From: Antitrichia curtipendula
Taxonomy: Eukaryota; Streptophyta; Bryopsida; Hypnales; Leucodontaceae
DNA length: 64,000 nucleotides
Direction: 5' to 3'
Assembly: GCA_951230915.1 (NCBI GenBank)
Contig: OX579634.1
Location: 52,961,570 to 53,025,569, forward strand
Part shown: positions 1 to 11,389 of the stretch, piece after piece
Layout: the number at the start of each line of letters is the position of its first letter
Numbering within the stretch: position 1 is the stretch's first letter
Made by a program: the position numbers and the translations under genes
The notes under the pieces: model-generated
The model's database searches: none
What the model was told of the DNA's origin: nothing
What the model saw: the letters and a program-made list of their open reading frames with translations, nothing else

Positions 1-33
1 CAGCCTCCTTCATTGCAACGCAAGCGGAAATGG

Positions 34-662
34 TCAGCTTACTGGCAGCATCTTCTGCAGCCGTCTTGTCTCCTGGTGCCCGGTCAGGGACCTCCATTTC
101 TTCCCCTTTTTCTTTGGCGACGGTGTTGCAGCTGCGACTGGTACTATTGCCTGGGATGCCTTGCTTTGGCTGCTGTCTTGGCGAGCCTCCTCAATTAGGC
201 TCCAAGTAACTTGCATTTCCTTCGGCGTCCACTTCGGGATGCTGCCTTTGGGATCCAGTAACGATTGTTCCACCAGTGATTCACAGTGACTCAACTCCAT
301 CAAGCTGTAATCGAGGATGAGGCCGTAGATTCTTGTACTATCCGATCCGAGCATTTTCTCCTCAATGACAGGAGCGCAGTGTCGTTGTCAAGACCCTGCA
401 TTTCTAGAATGTCAAGGCCGACGTCGCGGTGCACTTTCATACCACTCATAAGTTTTGGGACAATTCGCACGTGTTCATCTTCATCCTTCTTCCACTGGAT
501 CCCCCATTCACTGACTTTGCTTAAGCAGCGATAGACCGCCGCTGGGTGCAATTTCCCACTGTAATGAAATTGATGAACCCATCCGTCACAAAAGGGTCTG
601 AGCTTAATTGGGCACGCGTCCTCAGGTCCATCCTGAAGAAACTCATCACTGCATTCAACCAA
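34..662 (-). pseudogene. Frameshifted gene of unknown function, left edge
   Basis: Two overlapping minus-strand frames read as one broken protein. The upstream part (662 to about 360) holds a Trp/His/Cys-containing stretch with the short string FCDGWVHQFHYSGKLHP. The downstream part (354 to 34) runs through a hydrophilic region to a Lys-rich tail (KKKGKKWR) and a stop. The two overlap around 300-390 in different frames, which indicates a frameshift of one base or an unrecognised intron. No ATG opens the first frame; another open stretch (751-521) overlaps it upstream, so the true start is unclear. I do not recognise the family. Its 5' side faces an array of palindromic TCTGGA/TCCAGA motifs that resembles the one upstream of the DUF7869-type transposase at 11.4 kb, so it may be a second gene of the same transposon type. 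That link is inference. Confidence 0.4.
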
Positions 663-709
663 GAGCTAGTTAGATGTGAAGGTGACCATCGATTGCACCT
701 AGCCTCTTC

Positions 710-1572
710 ATTGAGCTGGAGCACTCCAGATGACTGACTGCGAGCATGCATTGTGCATCACTAACCGATCACTACTTCCAATCACCTGAGAATTCTACGA
801 CTAGGTTATGAACCACTCCACCTGCGGTGATCTATTTCTACATCTAGAACACTCCAGATGACTGATCGATAGGCAGTGCTTAATGCATTTGAGATTCAAC
901 GTTATTCCTAGTCGTCCATGAAATGTGCACCCCAGCCTGCAATGCTACGTAAGTTCACGGGAAACTCACTGAGACTCTCATCTGGATTTGTCCAGATGAA
1001 ACAAGATTTTGAATCATCTGGATCACTCCTGATGACTAATTGAGACCGTATATGAGGCCTCATGTCTGCGCGATAATCGTATCCAACCAATAAGCTTGCA
1101 TCTAACCTTGTTATTTTAGGAGCGTTAATACGGAACTTGCTCACTGCTTTCAGATTCTCAAACTCTTATCTGGATCACTCTAGCTGAGGTATTTTATTCA
1201 TTTATCTGGAGCACTCCGGATGACTCATTGTGCCCATGCTTGAAGGTGGAACTCGCTCAGTGCTTTCAAATTATGTGACTCATCTGGATCACTCCAGATA
1301 ACATATTATCTTCAATAATCTGGAGCACTCCAGATGACTCATTGTTTCCAGGCGTGATGGTGGAACTCGCTCAGTGCTTTCAAATTTACTGACTTTCATC
1401 TGGATCACTCCAGATAGGATATTCTCTTCAAATATCTGGAGCAGTCCAGATGACTCAGTGATTCCAGGCTTTGAGGTGGAACTCTCTCAATGCTTTCAAA
1501 TTAACTGACTCTCATCTGGATTACTCCAGATGTGATAACATCTTGATTTATCTGGAGCACTCCAGATGTCTC
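710..1572. repeat. Palindromic TCTGGAKCACTCCAGA motif array, about 115-bp period
   Basis: About a dozen copies of an imperfect palindrome (TCTGGA-T/G-CACTCCAGA) lie here. The later ones occur as pairs: a T-type and a G-type motif about 35-39 bp apart (for example near 1170/1205, 1281/1320, 1399/1434 and 1515/1550). The pairs recur about every 115 bp, with AACTCGCTCAGTGCTTTCAAAT in several of the intervals. The array lies 5' of the minus-strand gene at 34-662. The same motif occurs upstream of the 11.4-kb transposase and, more weakly, downstream of it. Subterminal repeat arrays of this kind are known transposase-binding sites in several DNA transposon families; that role here is inferred. Confidence 0.75.
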
Positions 1573-2572
1573 ATTGTGAACATGCTTGAAGCATGAAGAT
1601 TCCGTTATATTCCTATCTATCAAATTACTTAGCCTCCGACCTTCTACTTTTATGTGGCCTTTTGCGGATCCTGCCTGCTGCTCGATATTTCAGACGATCC
1701 TATGGATCACTTTGTATGAGATTATTGTAGAAATCTAACTACAGAACTGTATCTGGAAGCTTTGAGGTCCGCGGCCATAGGACAAGTTTTGGGGGTAATA
1801 GGGTTAACTTCCACGGTAGTAGGGTTTAGGGTGGAATTGCTTAAATACGGATTATCCCACATTGGTGTTGTTTCCTTGCCTCGCCGTGTTCCCATGATCT
1901 TTCTTACTGACTTTGAATACCTGTATACAACTAGCAGTGTATAACTTAATATACAATGACCACATTGTATTCGAAGGATGTCTTGTTTTTTCCTGAATGT
2001 GCATACTGTTTCAAATTAAGCATTGACAAAACCCAAAGCGTTGACAAATTAAAATAATACAAATTCAAACATTGCTTGCATGCGATGGCAAACAGACATT
2101 GCAGCGAAGTAAATTGATTTTCAAACAATGACTATCTAACTATCTAACTATAAGACACCTCCTGGAATTCTCCACATGCGTGAACTACAACTTTTGCATA
2201 CATAACCCCGCAACCCTAAACTTCAAACAAATGAACACATGATTGAACTAAAACTTACAACAAATTAATGAACTAAAACTATAATCAAGTTTACAGACTT
2301 CAAACACGGCCTACTATTCTCAATCATGATCCTTTCAAATGGTGATGCGTTTGGGAGAAAGAGTCAACTGAAGGCAACTGAAGCTGCAATATTATTATTT
2401 GGAAAAACAAACAACCATGATTGAATCAAGAGGAACCTAAACCTCCATTACACAAGGAGACCTGTACTACTTGTACTACCAAACTAGTTCACTGTCTTCC
2501 ATGTGGCATCTTCGGTGCTAACAGAGCTGCCGCACCCTCAGTCAGAGCCAAGCAAGCCAACTTGAATGTGCA
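1573..2572. other. No gene recognised
   Basis: Moderately AT-rich sequence with only short random frames on both strands. I see no repeat structure or recognisable coding segment. Confidence 0.5.
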
Positions 2573-2681
2573 AGAGGAAACACACCGTAAATCTAAGAGG
2601 AAACACACCGTAAATCTAAGAGGAAACACAACGGAAATCTAAGAGGAAACACAATGGAAATTCAAGAGGAAACACACCGTC
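2573..2681. repeat. 24-bp tandem repeat, about 4.5 units
   Basis: The unit is close to AAGAGGAAACACACCGTAAATCT and repeats with single-base changes (ACACCG, ACAACG, ACAATG). Because 24 is divisible by 3, one frame stays open through it and gives a short KRKHTVNLRG-like peptide. I treat that frame as a by-product of the repeat. Confidence 0.85.
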
Positions 2682-2709
2682 CAAGAAAATAGACTGAACT
2701 TCACCCTCT

Positions 2710-2959
2710 CTAGATTTTCTCACTAGCTCTCACACACTGGAACTTACCACAAAAATGTGATGACCACGGTAGTCGCACTTGCTTCGCGGCGCAAATCGGT
2801 GTCCCAACGTTCATGGCGGTGGACTTCAGTTGCTGCTCCGACTGCTTCAGCATTGGTGGCAAGTCTTTGTCCGGGACGTTGGTGGTGACTAGGAAGAGCT
2901 GCTCCTGCTGCAAATCGGCATACTCCTCCCGACCGCGCAATGTAGTCGGTTTCGATCAC
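2710..2959 (-). pseudogene. Possible exon fragment, unknown
   Basis: A minus-strand frame of about 75 codons has a protein-like composition (strings such as EEYADLQQEQLFLVTTNVPDK and PPMLKQSEQQLKSTA). An overlapping frame covering 2744-2959 (IETDYIARSGG) joins it only through a one-base frameshift near 2930. A GT follows the AAGCAA codons near 2785 and could be a splice donor. The flanking 2960-3300 bp is purine-rich and open in several frames because of composition. No family is recognised, and it could be a decayed exon. Confidence 0.25.
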
Positions 2960-3349
2960 GGACTCACAAGCTCGTAGAAGCAGAGAGGTGGGCGGAAGAA
3001 GAGGGAGGAGGAAGTACCGACGCGCGGCGGAAGAGGAGGGAGGACATACGGTACCAGCGCGCGGCGGAAGAAGAAGAAGGACCTACAGCGGAAGAGTACG
3101 GCGGAAGAGCACAGTGCAAGAGGAGGACGGAGAGACGACAACGAAAATCACGACGGGAGCTCGAAGCGGAGAGACAGTGCACATCGAGTAGTCACCACGC
3201 ACAATGGGAGCTTGCGGAGAGAGAGTGCACATCGGGAGAGGGAGCCGCCATCGGGAGGGAGACAAGTTGAGCAGGAGGTGATGCTCAAGGCTCCCACATG
3301 ATGGCGCCGTCCCTGCCATGATTACAAATGAATGAACTTCATTCATTTC

Positions 3350-5028
3350 ATTAGTGGGAGACTTGGGGGGGTTATCGAGAAGTCAAATGAATGAAGTTCT
3401 TTCATTTGATTATTATGGGTTTAGGATATGAGCTCCAATTTTTTGTCGTCCAACCCAAATCATTCCATTCCATCTATATTTTTTTGATTGACTATGTGTC
3501 AATAGAACTAGTTTGTTTTTTTGGGTTTTTTTAAACACACGGACAATCTCCATTGAGAAGGGAAAAAGTACAGTAGAACTAGATTTTATTTCCATACTAG
3601 GGCCGTAAAATTCATATTGCATTTTTTTTTTATTACTTAGCTAATAGAACTGGTTTATTATTTCTATACTTATGAGGGCCCTAATTTTTGGAGTTGGATG
3701 TGAATCAATAAGATAGATTTATTATTTCCACACTAGGGCTCTAAAATTCACACTAAATTTTTTTTGTCATCCAATACACCTCATTGGAATTCATATTATG
3801 ATTGCTTATTTAAATATTCTTGTAGAATTTTATTAATTTAATATTCTTGTAAAATTAACGTTCAAGTCTATTTAAGATTTAATTCTTTATGTACTAAGAG
3901 TTCATAATATTAAGGTACAAACTTTGATTGATTATATTGTAGAAAGTATAATGTAATAAAGTTTTTTAATACATCATTGTTTGCAATAAAAAACCATTAT
4001 ATGCATTGGTTTAAATAAATGATTATTTAAATTAATCAAAGAAACCATTTCAATTCAAACTTTAACATTTCCTAAAAAAATGTGAGACCCAATCTGAACT
4101 TCTTAGTCATTCAAAGGTTAAAGTTTTATACAATCATATTGCCAAGTACTTGCTTAATATTAGTTATTAATAGATTATTATGAAATTCACTATTTGTGGG
4201 CCATATACCAACGTTGCAAAGTTGATATGAAATTTATTATAGTAATTTAAATCAAATCTCCATGATTAACAATCAAGTATTGAATGTCTGCGTGTTTTAC
4301 ATTAAAGCCATTGATGCATTATTTTGAAATAATGATTGAGTATTGTAATCATAATTCTATATTCAATCATGTCAATACTCAAAAGTAATATCAAAATTAT
4401 TATTTATGAATGTCTACACTATAAACCCAACGAAAAAAATATTTTGGGGTATGATGAATACCTCCAAAGGGCACTAGTTACATTATTTAGTCACAATTGA
4501 ATGAACAAATTGTTCACAATTCCATTTTTTTATTCCCAGAAAGGGCCTGCCCAGGACATTCCCTTGAACTGGAAGTTGTAATGAATATCAAAAGAAGCAT
4601 ATTAGCATAGGAAATTGGATAGGCCATTCAACACAAGAAATATATACAAGCTTATAGTTATTTCCAGATAATTTTTTTTTGATGCTTGCTCTAAAATAAG
4701 CCCTCCAAGTATATGGAGATGCTTTGGAAGTCATCTTTCTCACGATGCACATACCACATATTTGGGAAGCGTGCACAAATTCCTAGACAAAAAAAGATGG
4801 AAATGAAAATAAAAAAATAAGTTATGGTGCTTGCTCTAATTTATATCCTCCAAGTATGTGGGGATGCTTAAGAAGTCATCCTTCTCAAAAATGCACATAC
4901 CATACACTTAGGGGCCATGCATAAATTCCTAAAAAATGTTAGTGTAAACAAAATAATAAGGAGATCTAAAGATGTATGTAAATATAAAATGAAAGTATAT
5001 ATATATATTTTTTATTTATTTTTTATTT

Positions 5029-5080
<52 letters not shown>

Positions 5081-5865
5081 TTTTTTTTATAAATTTTAAT
5101 TTTTTTGTTTTTGTTTTAATTTTTTTTTTGTGTGTGTGTAATGTGTACAAAGTAAATGATGAATATTTTATTTTGAATCCCTTTATTATTTTTGGATGTA
5201 GGGCCTAAAAGTAATTCAAAAATCCTATTTTGAGCAAGTACTCGGTTCTATTATTGTATATGTGTTTTCTAAAAATAGAAGTGTAGAAAATTCAAAATTT
5301 TGATCTTTTAAGATTGTAAGAAACATAGTGAGAATTTTGAAAATTAGGTTTAGGGAGTTTTAAAAATTTTGATTTTTTTTTTTAAATTGGCTCGGATCTT
5401 ATGTATGGCATGTACATGATTCATGACTATGAGAGTTTGGAAGTAGTATATTTTGGAAGCAGTCTTAATTATAACAAATTTAGTGAAATTTGACAAGCTA
5501 GATGGTCAGTGAAAGCTAGAACTCTAATGTAAAAGGTTTGTTTTACTTTTGAAAAGTGAAAAAGGTCTACTGTGAGTGAATCCTTTCACTTTTCAAAGAA
5601 GTGAAAGACTTCTAATCATGTAAATTAAAGGTATATTTTACATTTCAAAAAAATAAATGAATTCTAATGTAAAAGATTGCTGTCACTTTTAGATATAAGT
5701 GTTTAAATAGAGTAGCAAAAGCCATATGAAATATTATTTGCATTCACCACATTGGATGTATTTACAATTATTATTTGTTAATAAATTTGAAGTATTTGAA
5801 TTATCTCTATAAAACTATAGAATATATACAATCATGAGGGGAATTCAAAGAGAGGACAAGGTAAT
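3350..5865. other. AT-rich DNA with simple repeats, no gene
   Basis: Strongly AT-rich, with frequent stops in all frames. It contains an (AT)n tract near 5035-5063 followed by a poly-T run to about 5088, and a short (GT)n run near 5130. Nothing protein-like was seen. Confidence 0.6.
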
Positions 5866-6882
5866 ATGACCATGATAAACAAAGCTCATGCAAAAGCACA
5901 GTACAACAAATCTTTGAAGAAGACGTTTGAAAAAATAGGTCCACATGAAGATAATGAATGTGTTATAATTTCACGAACTCACAGTTTAGAAGATATTGCT
6001 TCAGATGGAATGGTGATGGATGAGATTCCTTGTGATTATCTAATGCTACACAAAAATAAAGTAGCCATCTAAGATAAGAACACAAAAGACATAGTGCTAG
6101 TGATTTCATTCACAAAATTTGAAGACATCAAATCTAATTTTTGAAGATTATTAATTATGAAGACTTTGAAAACTTGACAACATCTCCAACAAAATTGAGG
6201 AAAGGAGGCTTAAGGTACATAAGAAAACCCCAGGACCAAGTGAATGAAAAAATGTTTGCATTACGGTGGAGAGGTGGCATAAATAGAAGATACACCATGG
6301 GTCACTATGTCATGGGAGTATTAAAAACTCTAAAACCGCTATAGATGAACGGGAAGAAGACCAAGTGGAGTTGGTGAAACGGATTGCAGAGTTTTAATAT
6401 GAATGAAGGACTGGTTTATGAAACTAAGACCATGCATGTACAAGAAAACTATAGATGAGGGATTACAAACTAGCATTCGATTACAGGGCGAAACAGAGTT
6501 TATGAATCTTCAAGAACGCTCTGTAGGATTCACAAGTTCTCTCATTCATACGATGTCTGAGTCAATGATTTCTACAATACCATCTATTGGGATCAAAACC
6601 ACAGTTCTTATGTGTTTGAGATTTGGGCACCTACAATAGAACAAAATGGGAGATTAGCACAAATAAGTGATGATTGGATTTTATTGTAATGGGGGGCATT
6701 TTGTTCTTCTGCATTACAAAATTTGTGTCAACTTTGGACGTGTGATGGCATTGTTGAAATAATTTGGCAAGGGAAAATTGACTTCCACGGCACTTCACAA
6801 TCAAGAATGGTAGATGGATTTACCCGTTTTGGCACATCTGCCCGGATACCAATTTTTGGGAAGATAGAGTTCAAAGTTTGAT
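5866..6882 (+). pseudogene. Decayed coding remnant, unknown
   Basis: A run of short plus-strand frames with protein-like composition: 5866-6072 (strings NECVIISRTHSLEDIASDG), 6141-6344, 6403-6639, and an unlabelled frame from about 6610 to 6880 that reads EIWAPTIEQNGRLAQISDDW, a stop, then WGAFCSSALQNLCQLW and GFTRFGTSARIPIFGK. Stops and frame changes separate the pieces, so at best this is an old pseudogene. The RTHSLEDIASD string faintly recalls the GT-SLxD segment of class 3 lipases, but that is too weak to name. Confidence 0.3.
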
Positions 6883-7807
6883 AAAACAGCACGGTGCTGA
6901 AAAAGATGTGAAATCCCTTGTACGGAACAAAAAGAAACTGTTGAGTAGAGATAAACATAAACTAAATGATAATATTAGATAAAGAAATAGTAGTTTCTAA
7001 TAAAATAATTTAGGAATTTATCAACTTTGAAAATATTATAGTGTACCAATTTCTTATCCAATGGTTTTTGTTTCCATTGTGTAAACTTTCCTAATTTGAA
7101 GGGTAATTTATTTCTTTAGCTTCTCAACAAGCTAGTATTTTTAGTTTCTATGTTGGATATTTATTATTTTCCATCTCCCCTTATTTCCATCTTATCCCAT
7201 TTTATATTCCATGCCCCACATTATTTATATTTTTTATAACTCTATTTTAGTTTGTGTGGTAAAATGTTAGATCAATCAAATACACACTACTTGTTAATAG
7301 ACTTGTTTAGAATTCCTATGTCTTCAAGGAATGTCTATAACATTTTGAAAATAACAATCATGAATTGTGGAAGATTTTGTTCACTTGAATTATTTATTTA
7401 CCTTTGTAGTTATTATGTATTTGTTTGATTCATGTGTGATGAGAATGGATTGGGACGCTTAGTTTGTGTTTATGAAAAAGTTTAACTTCATGTGGTAGGG
7501 ATGATGTCAAGGTTGCAGTACTTTGAAATCCGACCATCTCCTCTCCAATCGTTCTATTCAAGTTGAATGATGTATTTTTTTGTTTTTTTGTTTTTGGTAC
7601 GGTGAGATTTGGAGGACTACGCATCCCCCGGTTGCGTGCTTGGTACCATTGGAAAGCCCTCAGTGAGAAGGGGTGCATGGGCTTTGTTTCATGGCGTTCG
7701 GACCTATGGTGGAATAGTTGTGCATTTTTCAGTTATTTTTGGTTTAAAAAAATTAAATAATTACTTTTACTTACAATTTGCCTGTGGTAACGGTACATGG
7801 CACACTA

Positions 7808-8024
7808 CACTAATGATGGTATTTAGTGTTACCTACACTAATTGATGTAAATATGCTACAACGTTTCACTCTGGAGGAATATTTTTACCAACTATGTTTA
7901 CAGAGATCCTCATTTTTAATGAATATTGATATTATTCTCATGGGTAAAAATACCCATCAAGAGTAAAAAACTATATCTTTTTTATTCAAATTAGTGTAGG
8001 TAACACTAAATACCATCTTTAGTG
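7808..8024. mobile_element. MITE, 217 bp, 36-bp TIRs, TA target site
   Basis: The left end CACTAATGATGGTATTTAGT and the reverse complement of the right end CACTAAAGATGGTATTTAGT continue matching for about 36 bases with one mismatch. TA lies immediately outside each end (7806-7807 and 8025-8026). The interior is short, AT-rich and non-coding. TA duplication with long TIRs is typical of Tc1/mariner-derived (Stowaway-like) miniature elements; the superfamily is inferred from the target site alone. Confidence 0.85.
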
Positions 8025-8229
8025 TAATCCAGTTGAAGCTAAGCTTGGTTCCCAGTGCACTAAGTTCTTCCTCACTGAAAGTTCCCAATGATTATAACAT
8101 ACTGGGAGCATAATGGGAACATATCGGGAACACTTCTAATCCTTTTTTCATGTCATGCCCAAAACCATATTCCACTCTTTCTTCACATAGTGCTTCTAAA
8201 TTTCATAGGAACTAGATTCTTTATTATTT

Positions 8230-8747
8230 TTCAATTATTTTTTTCATTGTGAAGACATACTTTGAATCCATTGTTTGGATTTTTGAATTTCAAAATATTG
8301 TGGTGAAATTATTTCTCAAGAAGTCTTGTGAGCCATTGTAAAGTTTTGGACATTGTTGCATAATTGCAACATTTTTTTGAATGTGATCCATGTTTTATTT
8401 TTTCTTGAAATTTTTTTGGAGACATTCCTAACATGATTTATAATTTGAGATTTAAAAAATTTCAGCACCATAGTACAAAATTTACAACAATCAATGGTCA
8501 AAGGCAGGACGGTGAAGCTTTTGGCACAGTGAGAAACAAAGGGGGTTCAACTCAAATGCTCATACCTTTCAAACCGTATGGTCAAATGTTTACTTATGAA
8601 ATTTTTACCAGTTGTTCTTCTTCAAGTATAGTACAGAATCCAACGGTTATACTAGGAAAAAAATTTCGTTGAAATTTTCTATAAACGCAACAGTAGTGGC
8701 AGTTTTGAGTGGATTTTCACAGAAAATCCGCTTGGTCCTTTAGGGGT
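8230..8747. mobile_element. Remnant of CCTTTAGGGGT-ended AT-rich MITE
   Basis: The right end, GGTCCTTTAGGGGT followed by TA (8748-8749), matches the right end of the complete element at 41374-42322. So does the sequence just inside it (GGCAGTTTTGAG here against GGCAGTTTGAGAG there). It also holds, in reverse orientation near 8551-8590, the block ACCGTATGG..TTGAAAG found in other AT-rich repeats of the window. I could not find a matching left end, so the left boundary is only approximate. Confidence 0.5.
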
Positions 8748-8749
8748 TA

Positions 8750-10490
8750 AAATTGCTGTTTGACTGCATCCACGTGGTCATAATTAATTTATATAAATTA
8801 AAATTAAAAGACAATTAGTAGAATTCGCAGTCTAGGATTCTAAAATAAGATTTTTTCTGAACATTCAGTTGTAAAAACTGGGAGGGTTTCATTCCACCTA
8901 AACCGCTTGGGTTTAGGGTTTTTGTGTCACGATGTGGGTTTATTAGGAAAAAGCATCTATTATGAAGTAACTAAAGAAGTCGTGTACCTTCATAAAGTAA
9001 TCGCGGATGGAATTAAAATTCCCAATGTCAGTGGACCGGTTCTCCAACCTAGCTAGAGTTTATGTGAGTGCATCAAAATTCAAAGTCTTCTCATATTCTG
9101 TCAGACACGTGTCATTCAGAAAATCCAAATACTTAACATGCGCAGAGTATCTTACCTACATAGTGTATGAAATATTATTCTCCCCCCAGTTTCTTGCCAT
9201 TTGAACGGAATAGTATATCAGAACTTACATTATACCATTTGAAGGTTCCTAAAAATTTTGGCTGACACAGGAGACTGAAGTCAACCCACCTGCATACTTG
9301 CCAATACTCATACCTTGTCAGACCCTTTCATTATATTTGATCCAAAACTTAACGTAGCTAGCTTTATTGAGTTTGTTGAAAGAAACGGAACATTATCATT
9401 CTATTAACGGAAAAATATGAAAGTTATTGAATTTCGAAGTTTCTGTATCAATAAAAAATTTAGGAAATTAATTTTACTTCTTTTTGGCTATGACAACGGC
9501 ACATGGGCACACTAGTTTCTTCTATATTAGGAGGAAGTCCGTGTTACCTTCTATTTCCTTAATTGAAGTAGTAGTTTGTTTGTTTGTTTGTTTGTTTTTG
9601 TTTTTTTTGTTTTTTTTGTTTTTGTTTTTCTAACAAATGAAAATTGAAGTAGTTTTGGGGATGTGGCATAAATTTGCTGTGAAAGTCTCAACAGAGCACC
9701 TGCACGGGGAAAATTCTATGATTACTGTTTGTACTGTGTATGAAATACTCCATAGTTATATAACGAACTTTTAATGCTCATGAAGCTACAAATTGAAGAT
9801 TCCGATTCCGATGAAATAGGATTCCACTGCACCATCAAGGGAGTGGAATAGGGAATTTAGGAAGTCATATTTTGAAACCATGAGCCACACTAATGCGGCA
9901 TCGACTGCTGAATAATGCCTTTACTAGCTGACAATCTTCCGTTAGTCAAAGTGTAGAAAGAAGATCCGCCGCCAAGGTATCCCGTGCACAATTCTGGCGG
10001 GATTTCAAATTATTCAAAAAAATTCCCCTTCGCCGCGGAGGCCAACTCTCTCATGGTCAGTCATTCTCTTTCTTTTTTGAATTCCACTGAATCCTCCTCC
10101 GCATCTCTAATCTCCAAGTTCTGGCGATTTGATGTAAGGAAACGACATATTGCTGTGCTGAGGGTGTTCGTGCAGAGGACTTCACTGACAACGGCGCTTT
10201 GTGCAGAAGGTGAGAGATCATCACTTCATTATACGAAAGTTTTCACGTTCTAGTGCGTCAATTTAGATTTAAATGATTGACCCCGACAGAATGCTCCACT
10301 ATTGCGTTCAATATGATCAGTTGCGCTCACACACTTTGAGACCATTGTAGTGAAAATGATTCATTTAGTCGGACCGAAGAGGGGAGCAGAGAGAGGATGC
10401 TGAAAATGATAGCATTAAGTAGAAAAGGATGTTTACAACAATCTCGGTTTGCTTCAAGGTATGTGCCAGTCTACGGAAGCCTCACGTGCA
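8750..10490. other. No gene recognised
   Basis: AT-rich sequence with a (GTTT)n tract near 9573-9595. A short plus-strand frame at 9984-10253 has no recognisable features and I do not call it a gene. Confidence 0.45.
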
Positions 10491-10804
10491 TACAGAATAC
10501 ATGTACACATGTATTTCTGTACCAGTATGTACATACATGAACGATACAAGTATGTATATTTCATTCTAGGTGTACTGAAGTACAGAACGTAGCAGTTTCA
10601 AGAGGAGTTGGTAAAAAGTCTAGTCAGTCATTGTAATAAATCATCATCTGGATTGATCCAGATGAAATGGAGGACCTGGGCAGATGTCCACCTTTGTATT
10701 AACCTAAACCCATGAAGAAGGAGATCATTTTTGGATAAATTGTCGACTTCATGAGTACGCCTATTTGGTACTGTTCGATAACTGATTAACGACGTTTCAC
10801 TTTA

Positions 10805-11028
10805 TCTGGATCACTCCAGTTGTTGAATTCTATCTGGATCACTCCGGTTGTTGAATGCTGTCTGGATCACTCCAGTTGTTGAATTCTATCTGGATCACTC
10901 TAGTTGTTGAATGCTGTCTGGATCACTCCTGTTGTTGAGTTCTATCTGGATCACTCCAGTTGTTGAATGCTATCTGGATCACTCCTGTTGATGAATTCTT
11001 TCTGGATCACATCAACTGCTTGGGAATG
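10805..11028 (+). repeat. Eight 28-bp palindrome repeats upstream of transposase
   Basis: TCTGGATCACTCCAGTTGTTG recurs at exactly 28-bp steps (10805, 10833, 10861, 10889, 10917, 10945, 10973, 11001). Each unit has one imperfect palindrome, CTGGATCACTCCAG. The linker alternates between AATTCTA and AATGCTG forms, so the array may have grown as a 56-bp dimer. Isolated relatives flank it (about 10650, 11106 and 11146). It sits roughly 360 bp upstream of the transposase ATG and is a candidate transposase or repressor binding array. Confidence 0.9.
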
Positions 11029-11389
11029 GTTGATACTAGTCATTGAATCTTTGTACTCTGCAATCTAGGTAGAGATGTGACTATTTCACATCTCTAGTGA
11101 TCGAGATGAGGATGGTTCAGCTGGAGTGATCCAGATACGGCTTCCTATCTAGAGTGCTCTAGATGTAGAATAGCTAGGGGTTCTATTTTAGGTTGCATAT
11201 CTAAGTTGATCATGGTATGTAGCTTTCTGTGTCTTTCTGACCCCGTAAATAAGGGATTTCAAAATTTCATATGTCATATATTACCATTGAGTGCTTATCC
11301 CTCTGAATATTTCTCACAGTTCTATTTGCTTCCTTGATTCTCAGGCCTCTTTTACGTTCGAACGTATCCTTGACTCCTTGACCAATTGT

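Noticed and set aside
5866..6072. Class 3 lipase fragment suggested by RTHSLEDIASD
   Set aside because: Only about ten residues match, the catalytic GxSxG segment is not visible and the surrounding frames are broken.
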